Positions 23,797 through 36,054 of a DNA stretch of 64,000 nt are shown here, piece by piece. The number at the start of each line of letters is the position of its first letter. Position 1 is the stretch's first letter. A program made the translations under genes and the position numbers. Source of the stretch: Roridomyces roridus (lineage: Eukaryota; Basidiomycota; Agaricomycetes; Agaricales; Mycenaceae). The DNA lies in NCBI GenBank assembly GCA_029378245.1, contig JARKIF010000038.1, positions 62,001 through 126,000 on the forward strand, in the 5' to 3' direction. The notes below the pieces were generated by a model. It was not told the DNA's origin and searched no databases. It worked only from the letters and a program-made list of their open reading frames with translations.

Positions 23797-25041
23797 CTAA
23801 GACGAATAACATTGCTCAATAGTATGCCCATGAACCATCATCATCATCTCGTACTCCTCCTTCCACCACCCCACTTCTTCCTTGAATAATCCATCATATT
23901 GACCCTCCACAATGGTCACTGCCTCATCGAGCTCCTCAGGCGACAACAGAGCATCCGCCGGTTTGCCGAGATTACTGATGAATGGTTTCACGAGAGTATA
24001 GTGCACCACGCGCATTTCATCCGTGATGCGCTTCCATAAGGCCGGGTTGCGTCGCTTTATCGCAAGATTCGCGTTGTAGATGTACGGGAGGCGCAGAGCT
24101 GTGGGGCCGAAGTATAGGTTAAGGAAGGCTTGCTCGGCTTCCACGATTGGGTACGTTGCGATTTCCAGCTTTTGTTGCATGTCGTCTGAAAAGGTGTTCA
24201 GTTCACTCAAGTATCCCAACGTGTCAACTCACCAAACACTGCAGTCGACGGCCTAAATGCGAGAACACCGGCATTGAAATTCACACTGAACCCACGCCGA
24301 CCACCCCAAACGTCCGGGATCGCCGCGAAATTGAACGGGCTATCAAACAGTTCGTCAAAGTTGCTCCGGGCCATCGTGTCCGCGTCCAAATACACCGCGC
24401 TGTCCACTCCCATTTCGTCCAGCTTCCAAATGCTCAGCTTGGTATATTGATCTTTGTAACGCCAGTGCACAGCGTCTTCGCCTTTCGGCGGCGGGATGCG
24501 TGGGATAGGCATCGGTTCCCAGCCCACCGCGCGTGCGATGCAGAGCGCCTTTGGTGAGACTTTGTGTTCAAAGTAGGGGAGGAGGAGCCGAGCGCTGATG
24601 TTGGCGGCTTTGGCAGAATGCCCGAGGACGGCGACACCGATGGCGTAGCCGTCAGAGTACAGGGTTGTGACGACCGCTCGTCGATTCGGCGGTGTATGGA
24701 AGACGGGCCCGTGACCGTTGGTGGCTGGCATCCGATTCCTGTGGTGGACGATTTCGGGTGAGTACTAGTCATGGAATTTCAGAACAGTAACTGGAAACGC
24801 ACAGATCCTGGTATCTGTCCAACGAGACGTATTGAATCCGGAGTGCACGAGCAAGAGCGTCCAGTCCAATCCCCGCCAGCACAATAACGAGTATTGCCCC
24901 GCCGATAAATGCCGCTTTCCAGCGTCTGCTCCATGCAATCGTCGTCTGGCTCTGGTTTGAAATTGAATTGGTGTTTTGGTTCAAGAGCCGGTACGTCCAG
25001 CGTTCGGTCCCCAGTGCTCTGGATGCAAAGGTCGAAAGCAT
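23797..25041 (-). CDS. Glycosyltransferase family 8 (glycogenin-like), type II membrane protein
   Basis: 377 aa from three exons (25041-24803, 24738-24233, 24185-23797). An N-terminal cytoplasmic segment of about 45 residues is followed by a signal anchor (AAFIGGAILVIVLAGIGLDAL), so the catalytic domain should be lumenal, probably Golgi. Catalytic part: RAVVTTLYSDGYAIGVAVLG (nucleotide-sugar binding strand), KLSIWKLDEM, then VYLDADTMARSNFDELF with the DxD metal/nucleotide motif, FNAGVLAFRPS, and YPIVEAEQAFLNLYF near the end, all typical of GT8. The donor and acceptor sugars cannot be read from sequence. Introns are 64 and 47 nt. The start was chosen as the ATG nearest the anchor; an upstream in-frame ATG exists. 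Confidence 0.8.
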
Positions 25042-25645
25042 GAGTAGGTATGTGGTATTCTCGGGTCCGACTGCCGCCCGTGTCCTTAAATGGAGGTTTG
25101 CAGCGAGCCTCACGGGCATCGTGGCTCTTCTCAAACAGTCTCGTCGCGCAAATCGGCGACGGGGCGCCCAATGTTGGTTCCAGCATGGCAAGTGAAAATT
25201 TTCCTCACAGTCAAACTGATTGAACCTCCGAGGATCCCGTCTCCGTTCGTCGTGTATCTGAGGCAACTCATGTGCTCTTCGACTATCTTAAATAGGCACT
25301 CGCAGCACCGGTTGACGGCATCTAGCGAAGCGGGAGTTGATTCTTGGGCGGCCCCGTGGTATCCTCGGGTGTTGCAGCATATTCTGATGGTTTTTTTTTG
25401 GCTCTGATGCAGGCGGAGGTGTATCTGGAACCCAGGTCTCCCAATGGGATGCTGCGCAGGAAGGTTTAAGATCATGAACACCATTGTGCCTGCCGGGATC
25501 ATCCAGCCGAAGTATCTAGAGATGGTTTTAAAAAAAATCAAGACTCATTCCCAACATACACTTTCCCAATGCTTCCATTGTGAACAAAATGTCCTTGCTC
25601 TACTGAGTCTACTCGCAGATGCCGATCATCTTTTTGTACTAGAGC
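25042..25645. other. Intergenic, nothing recognised
   Basis: Region between the GT8 start and the next minus-strand gene. No domain, repeat or RNA was seen. Confidence 0.4.
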
Positions 25646-26008
25646 CTAGACTGTGCAACCAAATTGGCCATCCCACATACGCACATCCGGGCCACTGGTA
25701 CCCTCCGCATCCTTGAGCTTCATAGGAACAGATCCAGGGCTCACCCCAGGTCCCGTCCCCCTCCCGGCGCTCCTGCAATTCAAAGCACTCCGCAACGCTA
25801 GGAAGAGTAGGAAGAGCAAATTCGCGCTCAGAAGACCCAAAAGCAACAGGAACAGGTTGACGCCCAGGAGGCCCAACATGATCGAACCGTATTTGGCGAC
25901 GGCGAATTCCGAATCATCCGCGTTGGGGCTTGCGGGGTCGCCCTCTGCCACGATGAGCCCAGCAGCCACAGAGGGACTCGCTGTTGAAATCGTCGTTGTT
26001 TGCGTCAT
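25646..26008 (-). CDS. Small hydrophobic membrane protein, hypothetical
   Basis: Single-exon frame of 120 aa starting MTQTTTISTASPSVAAG. A Ser/Thr/Ala-rich N-terminus of about 35 residues leads into a long hydrophobic stretch (SIMLGLLGVNLFLLLLGLL, then SANLLFLLFLAL) that may form one long or two short helices, followed by a polar tail. Composition and codon use look coding, but no family was recognised and there is no supporting splice pattern. Confidence 0.45.
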   Translation of the reverse strand: MTQTTTISTASPSVAAGLIVAEGDPASPNADDSEFAVAKYGSIMLGLLGVNLFLLLLGLLSANLLFLLFLALRSALNCRSAGRGTGPGVSPGSVPMKLKDAEGTSGPDVRMWDGQFGCTV

Positions 26009-27314
26009 AGCTATTCTTCCGCTGTCGGTGGTGGGAAATGGACCAGCAACTAGATTGATGGTGTCCTCAGCAAAAACTCAGCCTTCCGAATTCAGACTTG
26101 AAGACAGATGAGATTCACCTGGACATTATTATAATTGACTGAAAGTGGACTGCGCCCAGGCTTTGGAGAAACCAAGCACAGTGTGACTGCAACATGGAGA
26201 AATACAAGAGAAAGGAGCGTCGGTAGGATCCGTCTGAGCATGACACGAGAGATGACTGGGCATGGTGAGGTTCCGGTTTATATCCTATGTGGACGAACGG
26301 ACTCTGCCCGAGCGTGCCGTTGCATTTGCCACAAACGAAAGCCGAGCGCCCCGTTGGAGTGTATGAGCGTAAAAGCCCGTGATATTGCTGCCCGCAACGC
26401 CGCCCTGGAGTTTTGACGAGGCCGGTGCTTAGAGGATGCCAGATTGCGTTCCGTCAGAATTTGAGTCAGTATCGGCAAGACGTGCACTGGCTTGTAGCGG
26501 CCGGACTGGGTATTTCGAGCACATCGCGGAGGAATCACTGGCATGTGGTGAGCGGCGCACGCAACGCGGATCCGCTGCCGCCCAAAGATAAAGCCCAGTT
26601 GGTGCAGAACGTGCAAAACGGTTGACCTGGTGTTGTCAAGGGATTCCGGTCCCGATTTGTGTGTCTTTTTCTTCTCAGAGGCTTAAAAGACCCGGGTGGA
26701 ACACCTTGAAAAAATCTAGTGCTGGTTTTGTGCCTTGCTGAGTTGATAGACCCGAACAGTGGTGCAAACGTGGTGGCCAGACTTTCGCGATGCGATGGCC
26801 GCAGTCAGTTCGCCGAGACCTGCACCGACGTTTGCCACTTGCAAGGGGCGTGAGGAAAGTAGACCTTCGTTAGACGCCATGAAGTTGAACCAACGAATAC
26901 TCGAGCAAGGACCCCCGGGATTTATTCGCTGGACCCGGGCGCGGCGGCGTACGCGACTTCATCGTCTACGCCCGCGCCGATTGCGCCTAGCTCCAGGACT
27001 TTGCGTGAGCGAAATAAGCCTCGGAGTACGAGTGTGAGTCCGGCGTCGTCGCACAAGGCTGGGGCTGGGGCTACGGCTAGGAAGAGTGAAGAAGTCCTTA
27101 AAGCGACGTGGCTCGGTGTTGGGAAGGAGGAGGAGAGTGACTCTGATAGCTCTTCGCTTTCTTCGGAGGAGTCGGAGGAGGCGACGAAGAAGCTGCGCCG
27201 TGTTATTTTGAAGCTGGGTCCGCAGCCTGGAGGCTGGGGCTGGGCCGAGTTGATGATGTTACGACCGTCCATGACCCTGTTTTCTCCGCAAATGTCACAC
27301 TCTCAACGGAGTTC
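26009..27314. other. Unassigned region with a Ser/Glu-rich low-complexity stretch
   Basis: Around 27001-27260 the plus strand encodes a low-complexity piece (KEEESDSDSSSLSSEESEE, then ATKKLRRVILKLG) that could be the end of an acidic nuclear-type protein. The opposite strand is also open there. No further exons or domain support either reading. Confidence 0.25.
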
Positions 27315-27900
27315 ATGTGGCCACTGTACTGTCGCCATGGATTCCTCAGTGATGTTCCGCACGAAACGGCCCACTTTGGCAGATTCTGGTTACCCTCCCG
27401 CTCAGAAAGTTCCCCACGGTTTATTCTGGCAGAATCAAGCCATGATTCCCGCTGTTCGAAACTCAATATTCAATCACCGTTGTCATCCCGCGGATTCTCC
27501 TCAGAGGATTCTCTCTCTCAAGACAATGTCTTTCCTTGCGTTGAATTCACGATTTGAACGCCGTACAGGCTGAATAAAACAAAACGAGAGTTTCAAGACT
27601 TTGAATTAAATGTCATTCCGGGCATCGTCGGGGTGCTCAGCGGCCAAGGAAGCAAATAACAACGGGACAAAATCAATCTTCTCTTCTTTCCCTTTCACAC
27701 TCTCAGTCTATCAAAATCTAGCGCCACTGCAGACGACGAGGTTGATTTCATAACTTGATCAAGCACATTTTTCCCTCATTATATCACTGGAACGAAATAA
27801 GTCCCAGGAGTTACTTACCCTACCAGGAGTTCGCGGAGGTTCTTCTCAGGATACGGGTGCGTTTCGAAATCAATTTCCCGTGTATCTCCTTGTCGCCGAC
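27315..27900 (+). repeat. Upstream repeat block of DUF6534 copy 3
   Basis: Closely similar to 10115-10500: TTGGCAGATTCTGGTTACCC, GTTTATTCTGGCAGAATC, CATGATTCCCGCTGTTCG, CAAGACTTTGAATTAAATGT and CGGCCAAGGAAGCAAATAAC. It ends shortly before the copy 3 ATG. This is the best preserved match to the copy 1 upstream region. Confidence 0.6.
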
Positions 27901-27941
27901 TCAGCCTATAAAGATACGCGCGACCCCTCTGATTTCTCCCC

Positions 27942-29899
27942 ATGTCTCCACTTCAGGGCATTCACCTCACCCTGGGCCCGTTGCTGGCCGGATCCATGTC
28001 TGCAGTGGGGTATGGAACACATTCATACCATCCAATTTATTCTGACTGGTTCACATCCCCCAGACTGTCTGCCATTGTGGGATTCCAGACATTCCTTTAC
28101 TTTCAAATGTATCCTCAGGACAACATGAGATATAAGCTTCTCGTACGCATCGCTATCCCCGTGTCTACCTGCAGCTCAACCTGCGTGTCACCAGGTTGCA
28201 TGGGTCTGGTCCGTTCTCCTTTTGTCCAACCAAGGTCCAACTGATCATGACCACCAGGACCGCCGATGCTGCCCATACACTTTTCGTCTGCTTGACCGTC
28301 TGGACCTATGCCATTTCGCACTTTGGGGATAACGAGTACCTCAATGTGATTCCTTTGTCCGTATCTCTCTCTTTTTGATCCTCGAAGTCTAATGAATGCG
28401 TGCAGGTGGTATCCCGTACTATCCATTCCACGCTTTCATGTGAGATTTCCTCACGATGTTCTTCAAGGCCCACCTCTTGATGAACTTGGCGGCTACGTTC
28501 ACTGCAAATATGTATGTGAGACCATGTTTGACTCTTGCATACTCACGGGCTCGAGTTAGGTTTTATATCTGGCGAATCCACAAAAGTACGCCTTCTTCTT
28601 TACACTCTTGTCTGTTGAACGTTGACCTTGCATGATCAGTGAGCAAGGGAAACTGGTATTTGATTTTGCCAATTGTGGGTCTTCCATGCATCATTCCCTG
28701 CTTGGATGAAACTGACGGGAACGCAAGTTCATGCTGGCCGTTGCCCGTGCCGGTACGTTACTTGCCTATCTTTATGCTGAATATTCTAGCATTGAGTATG
28801 CTGAATGTTGCAGTCTTTGGTCTCGGTACGTTAGGTGGGATTCCCGATAAACAATTGACCCTGACTTCCTTCTCTAGTTTTGGTCTACGGAGAGTGCGTG
28901 ACCGTTCAGTTTCAACAAATGGACGGCCTGAATAATAGTCAATCAGGTTCAAATACAAGTTGTGGGCGGCGGTCTATGATCACTTCCTGGTCAGCGATGT
29001 CGATTTTATCCCCTGTCCTCATATCGCTCAATTACCCCCACACACCAGGTCGCTCGTGCGCTGGCGTTGATCATCTCCGCGATGACTGACATGGCCATAT
29101 CAATGGCCCGGTACTACTACCTGCGCGGGCTGAACCAGGGATACTTTCAGTGTGTTCTTCTTTATCTAGGCGTCCTTCCGAATACCTCAAAGTTGATTGA
29201 TAGGACAAAAGAAGTCCTTGATACCGTGCTGGTGTTCACAATCAACGATGGATTACTGACCAGTACGTCCACCCTTCTAAGCTAAAGCCCGCTGAACGCG
29301 GAACCCTTGAAGGCGCGGTTGCGGTCGTTATCATGAGCTGCGTATGTCAATTTCAATCATTGCCCTCAACCCATTCACCGCGTGTGCAAATCACGCCAGA
29401 CTTTGGCTATGCATACGAATTTCATCTGGATAGGTATATACTTCAACTTGACTAAATGTAAGTTTTTCCTCGCACTGTGCATCCAATTTTGATTTCTTTC
29501 GTCCAGTGTTTGCCAACTCCATACTCGCGACGTAAGTTTCAACTTTTCTGAGCCGCGGGCGATTCCAATCGGTTATATTATGTAGACTGAACCTACGCAA
29601 CTGGTATCGCCACATGCACCGGCCAATGGGAATCTCTCTGGCGCGCGACCCGCACATGCGTAACACGGTTCAAGTTGAAATGAACCGCGCCCACGCGCCC
29701 ACGAGTCCCCGTACGGAAGCTATGCCTCAAGATGCAGATAGCGATGTGATGGATCCCCACTCGATTTCGCGTTGCGTTACTGACGGAGACACACATGTAG
29801 GATGTCCTTGAAGTCCAGGTCAACAAGCAAATCGAATACCACGTTGAGATGGACAAGTATTCCACGTTGGACAGGGTGCCGAAGACGATGGATTTGTAG
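27942..29899 (+). pseudogene. DUF6534 membrane protein, copy 3 (apparent frameshift)
   Basis: Third paralogue, 11 kb downstream of copy 2, starting MSPLQGIHLTLGPLLAG and ending KTMDL at 29897-29899. The exon order matches copy 1, including the 14-nt and 12-nt microexons. Clear family pieces: ADAAHTLFVCLTVWTYAISH, KYKLWAAVYDHFLVARALAL, MTDMAISMARYYYLRGLNQG, TKEVLDTVLVFTINDGLLTS, IYFNLTK, FANSILAT, LNLRNWYRHMHRPMG. In the fifth exon four bases are missing relative to copy 1, which brings TGA at 28441-28443 into frame. The other exons are well preserved, so decay is recent or an alternative splice rescues it. Confidence 0.55.
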
Positions 29900-29954
29900 G
29901 TGTGAGCAAGTTGAGTTGAAGAGTAGTTACTGTTATCATTTAACTTCCAATGAG

Positions 29955-30597
29955 ATTACGGGCATGGGTGAAAGACGCACGCACCTGTGAGGAGATTCGC
30001 GAGGGGGAGTACAATGGCGAGAGCCAATCACAGACGCGCACTCCCAGTTGGCCAAGAAGCTGAGGAGAGGACGGGCTGCACAAGACGCGGCCATAGTCCA
30101 GAATGGACCATCTGGGGACGTGTTGCGCATTTCATTCATCGCTAAAGCTGTTGGGTCTGCGTGAAGTAGGTCCCCGGAAAAAGTGGCAGGCGTTCTTACG
30201 GTAAAGCCACCAGTTAAAGAAAGTGAGTCCGAGAAGGGCAAGATTGACTTCGCCGCTGCACATTGGCACCCAGCAAGGAGCATTATACCCCCTGACATAA
30301 GAGCGAAGATGCGCAAACCGTCCTCGATGGCTATTATTTCCGTATTACAGTCAGAAGATCCCCAGTCTAGAGATAACGCACTGTCTCCGGCAGAATCAGC
30401 CGGACTAGGAAGTGTTGTCCGAAAGAATGGTATGGGCGTGTACGGCCCCACAAGACTCAAGTTGGATCAAGGAGATGGCAGCCCCGGTAACTGCGCACAA
30501 GTTAGGCTCGGAATCAAGCATTCAAGCCGCTTGACTCACAACAGAAGATGCTGAACTCGAAGGAGCGTGGCTGCGTTTCGAGAGATCCAGGGCGCAT
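29955..30597 (-). pseudogene. Family B membrane protein, copy B1 (decayed)
   Basis: Paralogue of the intact family B gene at 44863-45729. Readable pieces: PNLCAVTGAAISLIQL, EDGLRIFALMSGGIMLLAGC, LTFFNWWLY at the intron 3 donor, [33 protein letters not shown]. The second exon has an insertion and frame change with an in-frame stop (DNTS then TAG), and the last transmembrane exon is missing because the copy ends near 29955, next to the 3' end of DUF6534 copy 3 on the other strand. Function unknown. Confidence 0.55.
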
Positions 30598-30727
30598 GGC
30601 ATGGTGGTACTGAGACACAATATAGGAGAAATCAGATGTGCCGCACTCCCGCCGATCCCCATTTGCCTGCATCATCAAGCTGACAAACTCTTTCGTGACT
30701 CGTCACTTCGCACCATCTCGATTCTCG

Positions 30728-31805
30728 ATGCTCAGCCTCCCTCCTGAAATACTGCTGGAAATCACCGACTACTTCCACAACACACCCATCCCTTTCGAGC
30801 GATATCGACAAGACCCGACGCCCATCCTCCTCGGCCGATTCGAGACGCTCCGGTCCCTCTCCCAGACCTGCAGCTACCTCCGCTATGTGTTCCGTTCTCT
30901 GGTCTGGGAGGCCATGGAAGTGCTAGACACACCTTCCGATGTTACCGGACGCCATATCAATCTCCTGAAGAGATGGATGACTGGCATTCTCAAAACCCCC
31001 GATCTACTGCCTTGCGTTCGGTATGTGGAAGGATTCCGATTATGGATTCTCATCGAGTACGTCCAGGATCGTCCTCGTTTCGCTTAGACTTTCGTCCCCC
31101 AACTGGAACTTTATCTCGCTCTTTACGCGGTTCTTGCATTCAACGCCCAACCTCGCCGCCCTCCACATCATAGAGATATTCGACCGCCACGTCGGCCCCT
31201 TGGCAGTTCGCTTGGCGAAAAAGCCATTCCCGGCCGTGCAGACGCTCACGATCCCGAGCTCGCTGTCTCGTGTGCTCTGTTCGTTTCCGAACCTCCGCAC
31301 ACTGGTCTGCGCAGACACCTTTATCTCCGACTACGACGCAAGCAATCTGCTCAAGCAAGCGCATAAACACTGTCACGAGCTCGACAGTCTTTCAAACTTC
31401 ACCCCATCCAACTCCATCATACAAGGTTCCCTAGTCGTATTCACACGGACTTTCTTTTACTTACTGGGTTCCCAGGGATCGTCGACAATTTCCCCTTTGT
31501 CAAGAGCTTGATATTCCGGCACGTGCTCTGTGCGGTAAGCCATCTCGTATTCCCATTTTTTCAGGCGACCTCAACTTTCACAGGAGGACCTGGCGCAGAT
31601 GCAAGGTCGCCTCATCAACTTGCACTTTATCCAATTTCCGTATCGCCATCTTTACCGGAGCGGCGAGAAGGTGGAACACGTCCGTGCCGCCGCGGAGAGT
31701 ATTATTAGTGCGGGGAGGACGAATGCTCTTCTGATCACCCATGTCGAGCCTCCCCACACGGAGATTGGCGATCTCGTCGTTGGAGCAAGACTCGCTTCGC
31801 CATAG
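30728..31805 (+). CDS. F-box protein, four exons
   Basis: Putative SCF adaptor of 303 aa. Exons 30728-31020, 31088-31425, 31476-31534 and 31584-31805 join in frame. The chosen ATG opens directly into the F-box: MLSLPPEILLEITDYFHN, then LRSLSQTCSYLRYVFRSLVW. The rest has leucine-rich character (FLHSTPNLAALHIIEIF, CSFPNLRTLVCADTF) and a C-terminal EDLAQMQGRLINLHFIQFPY segment. An upstream in-frame ATG would add 30 residues without domain content. No lesions were found. Confidence 0.75.
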
Positions 31806-32071
31806 GTAGGGTACTCCACTCTCACTCGAGTCTATTGACGCATTCTAGTTGTTCCTTAACTCTCTCCCCGCCTGAAGATCCTCGGCGTTAGCGCTCGATT
31901 CCACTCTGGATTCGGTGATGAAACTGAATATTTATGCTTTATTCACGGCAGCTCACGAGCTTGACATCGGACGAGCGGAAATACCACGTTTGATCCCTCG
32001 TCCTCCTGTGAGCTAAACTCCAAATATTCGGAACTGGTATATAGTGCCCCAGGAATGGACCCTTTTCTTCA

Positions 32072-34114
32072 ATGCACACTGCCCTTTTCCTCCTCCTTTC
32101 TGCCTGGGTATTCTCTACCGGCTACGGGAAGCGAATGCCCTTGACGGTCCACGAAAGCATCGCTGTCATTCCAACAGGCTTCGTCCACTCGTCGTCCGTG
32201 CCCTCCAGACAACCACTCACCCTACGCATCGCACTGACGCACAGGGATATTGCACACTTACAAGCGCAGACGTACGCGGTCTCGGACCCAGAAAGTCCGC
32301 ATTATGGCCAACACCTTTCATTACCCGAAGTAGGCTCCCCTGGACACAAGCCGACTCAGCTCACGTCGCAGTAGATTACCGAGTATGTCAAACCGACAGA
32401 CGAAACGTTGTCGGCGGTATCGGAGTGGGTCGGGGGGCACGGAATCCCCTGGAAGACCGTGTCGCCAGCCGGGGACTTGATCCAAATAACCCTCACAGTG
32501 GGCCAAGCAGACGCCTTGCTCTCCACGAAATTCAGTGAATTCACACATGCCGACAGCGGGGAGAGGGTAATCCGCACTCTCGCATACTCGGTCCCAACAT
32601 CGCTTCGACGACACATACAATTCATTCATCCTACCATTTCCTTTGTCCCACCCTTCAGCAGCAGCAGCTTGACGGCGATATCGTCCACGCTTCATTCGGA
32701 TGTGATATCTTCTTTCTGCGCGTTGGTCGTTACACCCGTAAGTACATCCCCGCCGAAATGTGCGGCCGATTTTCTGACTTCCTATAGACTTGTCTGCAAG
32801 GGATGTACGGGATTCCCTCTATCAAATCACACAACAATGCGCCGAACACGATTGGAGTGGCCGGATACATCAACGTAGATCCTTCCATTATTCGTCTAGA
32901 CCCACTCAAAACTCAAGATGCCTAGCAATGGGCGAACAAAGATGACGTTCAGGTACCTCCATCCGCAATTCTGATACCAAACCTGACCCATCTCGGTTAG
33001 CTCTTCCTCGAGAAATTCCGCCCAGACTTGGCGTCCAACACTTCCTTCGCCGTTTCCTCCATCGACGGCGGGTATAACAACCAAGATTGGCAAGCAGCAG
33101 GCTCGGAAGCGAACTTGGACGTCCAATACACTCTCGGGCTCGCCTCCAACGTCCCTATCAGGTTCCTCTCGGTCGGGGCTAACAGGACGGACAGCGTCTT
33201 TGGTTTTGTTGATCTGGTCCACAACATTCTCGCCCAGCCCCTTTCGAGTCGACCCAGAACGCTCAGTACCAGCTACGGATTTGACGAGAGCGCACTGACG
33301 CTGTTCCAATCGGTTTATTTATGCAACGCGTACATGACGCTCGGTGCCGCCGGTGTCTCTGTGTTATTCTCCTCTGGGGATGGCGGAGTGGGAGGTAATC
33401 AGAAAGGCCAAACGTGCGATAAATTCGTCCCTACAGGACCCAGCGGCTGTCCCTTGTACGCTCGTTCCATCCGTCAGCTTCATATCCTCCTCCTCAATCA
33501 TTGCAGTGTCACATCGGTCGGCGGCAGCACCGGTCTGCCTCCTCAAACTGCCTCTTCGCTATCCAGCGGTGGATTTTCCAATTATTTCGGGACACCTGCT
33601 TATCAAGCTGCGGACGTGGCTCGATATATCAAATCCCTGGATAGTCAGTATGATGGATTGTACAACCCTGGAGGCCGAGGTTTTCCGGACGTCGCTGCGC
33701 AGGCGGAAAATGTAGCGATCATATGGAGTGGGTGCTCCCATCATTTCCAAGCTTTTTTGCTCATCGATTCATACTATGTAGTGGGCGAGGTCTGGAAGGT
33801 GGGCGGGACTAGTGCCTCGACTCCCATTTTCGCCAGTATGATTGCGCTTGTCAACGACCGCCTGCTCACCGCAGGCAAGCCTGTCCTCGGCTTCCTCAAT
33901 CCCTTCCTTTACAGTAAGAAGGGCAGGGCCGCGTTCACAGACGTCACTTCGGGTATGTACTCGTTTTCTTTTCTGGCGTTTCTGAATCTGACAAAGAGTA
34001 GGCAGCAACCCTGGATGTAATACAACCGGCTTCTCTGCGTCGCCAGGATGGGACCCCGTCACGGGTCTGGGAACTCCCAATTTCACTAGTCTTCTTAGTG
34101 CTGCGGGTCTCTAG
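32072..34114 (+). CDS. Sedolisin (S53) serine-carboxyl peptidase, tripeptidyl-peptidase type
   Basis: Secreted acid protease precursor of 564 aa in eight exons: 32072-32329, 32375-32737, 32788-32874, 32926-32952, 33001-33455, 33507-33727, 33782-33952, 34002-34114. Signal peptide MHTALFLLLSAWVFSTG. The pro-domain includes SDPESPHYGQHLSLPE and ITEYVKPTDETL. The mature domain has GSEANLDVQYTLG, giving the catalytic Glu and Asp four residues apart, SSGDGGVGG (oxyanion Asp) and VGGTSASTP with the catalytic Ser. The calcium-site end reads DVTSG...GWDPVTGLGTPNF. A 27-nt exon lies between two introns. The apparent in-frame TAG at 32923-32925 is the acceptor of intron 3, so the gene reads intact. Confidence 0.9.
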
Positions 34115-34132
34115 AAACTGCATTATGAATTA

Positions 34133-34819
34133 TCAACACAACATTCGCGCGCTAGAGTAAATACTCGGGTGAACTCCGTACTCATTCCCAGCGTATATAT
34201 CGAGGTGCGTATACGCATCGCACTTGTACTGAAGGCCTCTACCCTTGGGCACGAGACCCATGCGATCCAACTCGCGGAGGACACGCTGGACATCTGCCTC
34301 GTCCGTGAAATCCCGGGTGTAGACGCAAACGAGTCTGCAATGATCGCCGTCTTGCGAGCCCGTTGCGACTTTGGCGCTGGTCCCGAGTCTATTGTTTGCT
34401 GTTGCATGGGCTATTCGGGCCCATGTATTGTTTACATCATGAGTTTGAGGGAATAGCATCCACTGAGTTGAATAAATCGTCCATATGTGCTTTCCGAGCC
34501 GGCGGAAACGTACCTTGCCGACCACCACACCCGTCGTTCTAGCCAGTTCTACGATCTCCTTCTCTAGCTCTTTTCCGGCGTTCGGTGTCCCGTGATAGCG
34601 GCCGAGTAAGGCGTCTCCCTGGCTCTTAAGGGACTCGACTCTCCGCCATTCATCCTGAGGATAATGCTCGGACCCGATGTGAGGATTGGCGATCCAATAC
34701 CATCCCTGCTCGTTCCTGGGATACGGAGGCAGGCGTGAGAGGAACTCGTCGACGGTTTCGTCTAGTTGGCGGGAGTCGGCACGCGTTGAGAAGGGATTGA
34801 AGAGGTTGTCGATATCCAT
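34133..34819 (-). CDS. BLES03/UPF0696 (DUF1917) family protein
   Basis: 211 aa from two exons (34819-34514, 34462-34133). The sequence matches my recollection of the conserved BLES03/C11orf68 core: WYWIANPHIG near residue 40, GRYHGTPNAGKELEKEI, then ATANNRLGTSAKVAT, RLVCVYTRDFTDEADVQRVL and LQYKCDAYTHLDIYAGNEYG. The family is thought to have an eIF4E-like fold; its role is not settled. It converges tail-to-tail with the sedolisin gene, the two stops being about 18 bp apart. Confidence 0.75.
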   Translation of the reverse strand: MDIDNLFNPFSTRADSRQLDETVDEFLSRLPPYPRNEQGWYWIANPHIGSEHYPQDEWRRVESLKSQGDALLGRYHGTPNAGKELEKEIVELARTTGVVVGKVRFRRLGKHIWTIYSTQWMLFPQTHDVNNTWARIAHATANNRLGTSAKVATGSQDGDHCRLVCVYTRDFTDEADVQRVLRELDRMGLVPKGRGLQYKCDAYTHLDIYAGNEYGVHPSIYSSARMLC

Positions 34820-34990
34820 GGTGGTGAGAGGTTTCGGTGATCACTACTGATCCGAGCACCTTTTCATTTGACAAGACATGCCTCCGCTTCGCTCCGGCAT
34901 TTTTGAGGAACCACGCCAAAAGTGGGGACAGAATGAAGATATCCAATTTCAACACAACTGAAACAGTACAAACATCATATCAGTGAAAGC

Positions 34991-35509
34991 TCAAGGCATT
35001 GACGGACAAATCCCTTTCAACATGTGCCCACCCCGCAATCCAACCTCCCTACGCTTGATGCGGGTAATGAATGGGTAGAATATGCGCGCAAAATGAGAAA
35101 CATGGAGCCCCAGTAGACGGTCGTTGCTGATGGTCACCAATGGTGGCGGGATTTGAAGCTGGGATTTCCGACAGTGATTCGTCTGGTTTGATACGCTCAA
35201 TCTCCTCAGCACGGCGAGCAGCGGGCGAGAGTACCAGTAGACCAAGAGCACATGCACCAGGTAGACAACAGTGCAGTATCAAGACGGAATGGCGAGGAAG
35301 TGGAGCCGGTGTTCATTGTTCGATGACGGATACTCAAAGCCGAGGTTCAAGGGACCGAGCGAAATGAACGACAGTAGCGCCGCATTGCCGGCAGCAGAGG
35401 CCCAGTTCAGTAGGAGGGATCCAAGAGCAACCAGCCAACAACCACCGCCGCGACCGGTAGTAGATAGGGATGAGGGAAGGAACATGTGCGTCGCCGTCAG
35501 TGCAGACAC
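34991..35509 (-). pseudogene. Membrane-protein ORF interrupted by one TGA
   Basis: One minus-strand frame is open from about 35509 to 34991 except for a TGA at 35279-35281. Before the stop: CWLVALGSLLLNWASAAG and LLSFISLGPLNLGFEYPSS; after it: CTVVYLVHVLLVYWYSRPLL, LAVLRRLSVSNQTNHC and a polar tail. Hydrophobic helices on both sides in the same frame suggest one multi-pass protein with a premature stop. No GT-AG pair around the TGA restores the frame. Family not recognised. Confidence 0.35.
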
Positions 35510-36054
35510 AGGAGAATGAACAAATGGATATGGGACATCTTCAGCCTATTTGAAGAGTGAGACGGCGGGAGGGAAGGAGGGAAGGAATGGTGGGGTAGAG
35601 CTCAATTCAGTTCTTGAGGTTTATATGAGATGGTTGCCGAACGCGTGGCCACGGCGAAGCCTGTGCCCCGAGAAGATCTATTGTGGTAAACATTGCTGTG
35701 GAGAACAGCCGGGCCCAACAACGCGCGTTCTCGCCGATCGCGAGTTGATTGTCAGTCAATGCTTACCATGAGACCTGTCGGCAGCCCAGAAGGAACCCAA
35801 TTTGGCAAAAATTCCTCAAGTCCAAGAGTGATGCGCAGCCCTCGGCATGGACGCGTCGCGTCGAGCCGGCGGGTATAACTTTGCAATGCTGTTGAACCAC
35901 AGCTTCGATCAGGAAAAAGAAGGGGCTCTCGTGGGAGAAATTCATGAAAGAGCTGTGGAAAGGGCACTGGTTTCACAGCAGGACGGGAGAGGGAAACAAA
36001 AAGAGATTATACAAATGGGGAAGCACAAACAGTGATGGAGCCATAATCTTAAAG
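35510..36054. other. Intergenic up to the transposon
   Basis: Short purine-rich stretch (GGGAGGGAAGGAGGGAAGG near 35566-35584) and no supported gene before the 8-bp target duplication at 36055. Confidence 0.35.

Noticed and set aside
32923..32925. In-frame TAG in the sedolisin gene
   Set aside because: It is the end (CTAG) of a 51-nt intron starting GTAGAT at 32875. Removing it gives GYINQWANKDDVQ, which fits the family.
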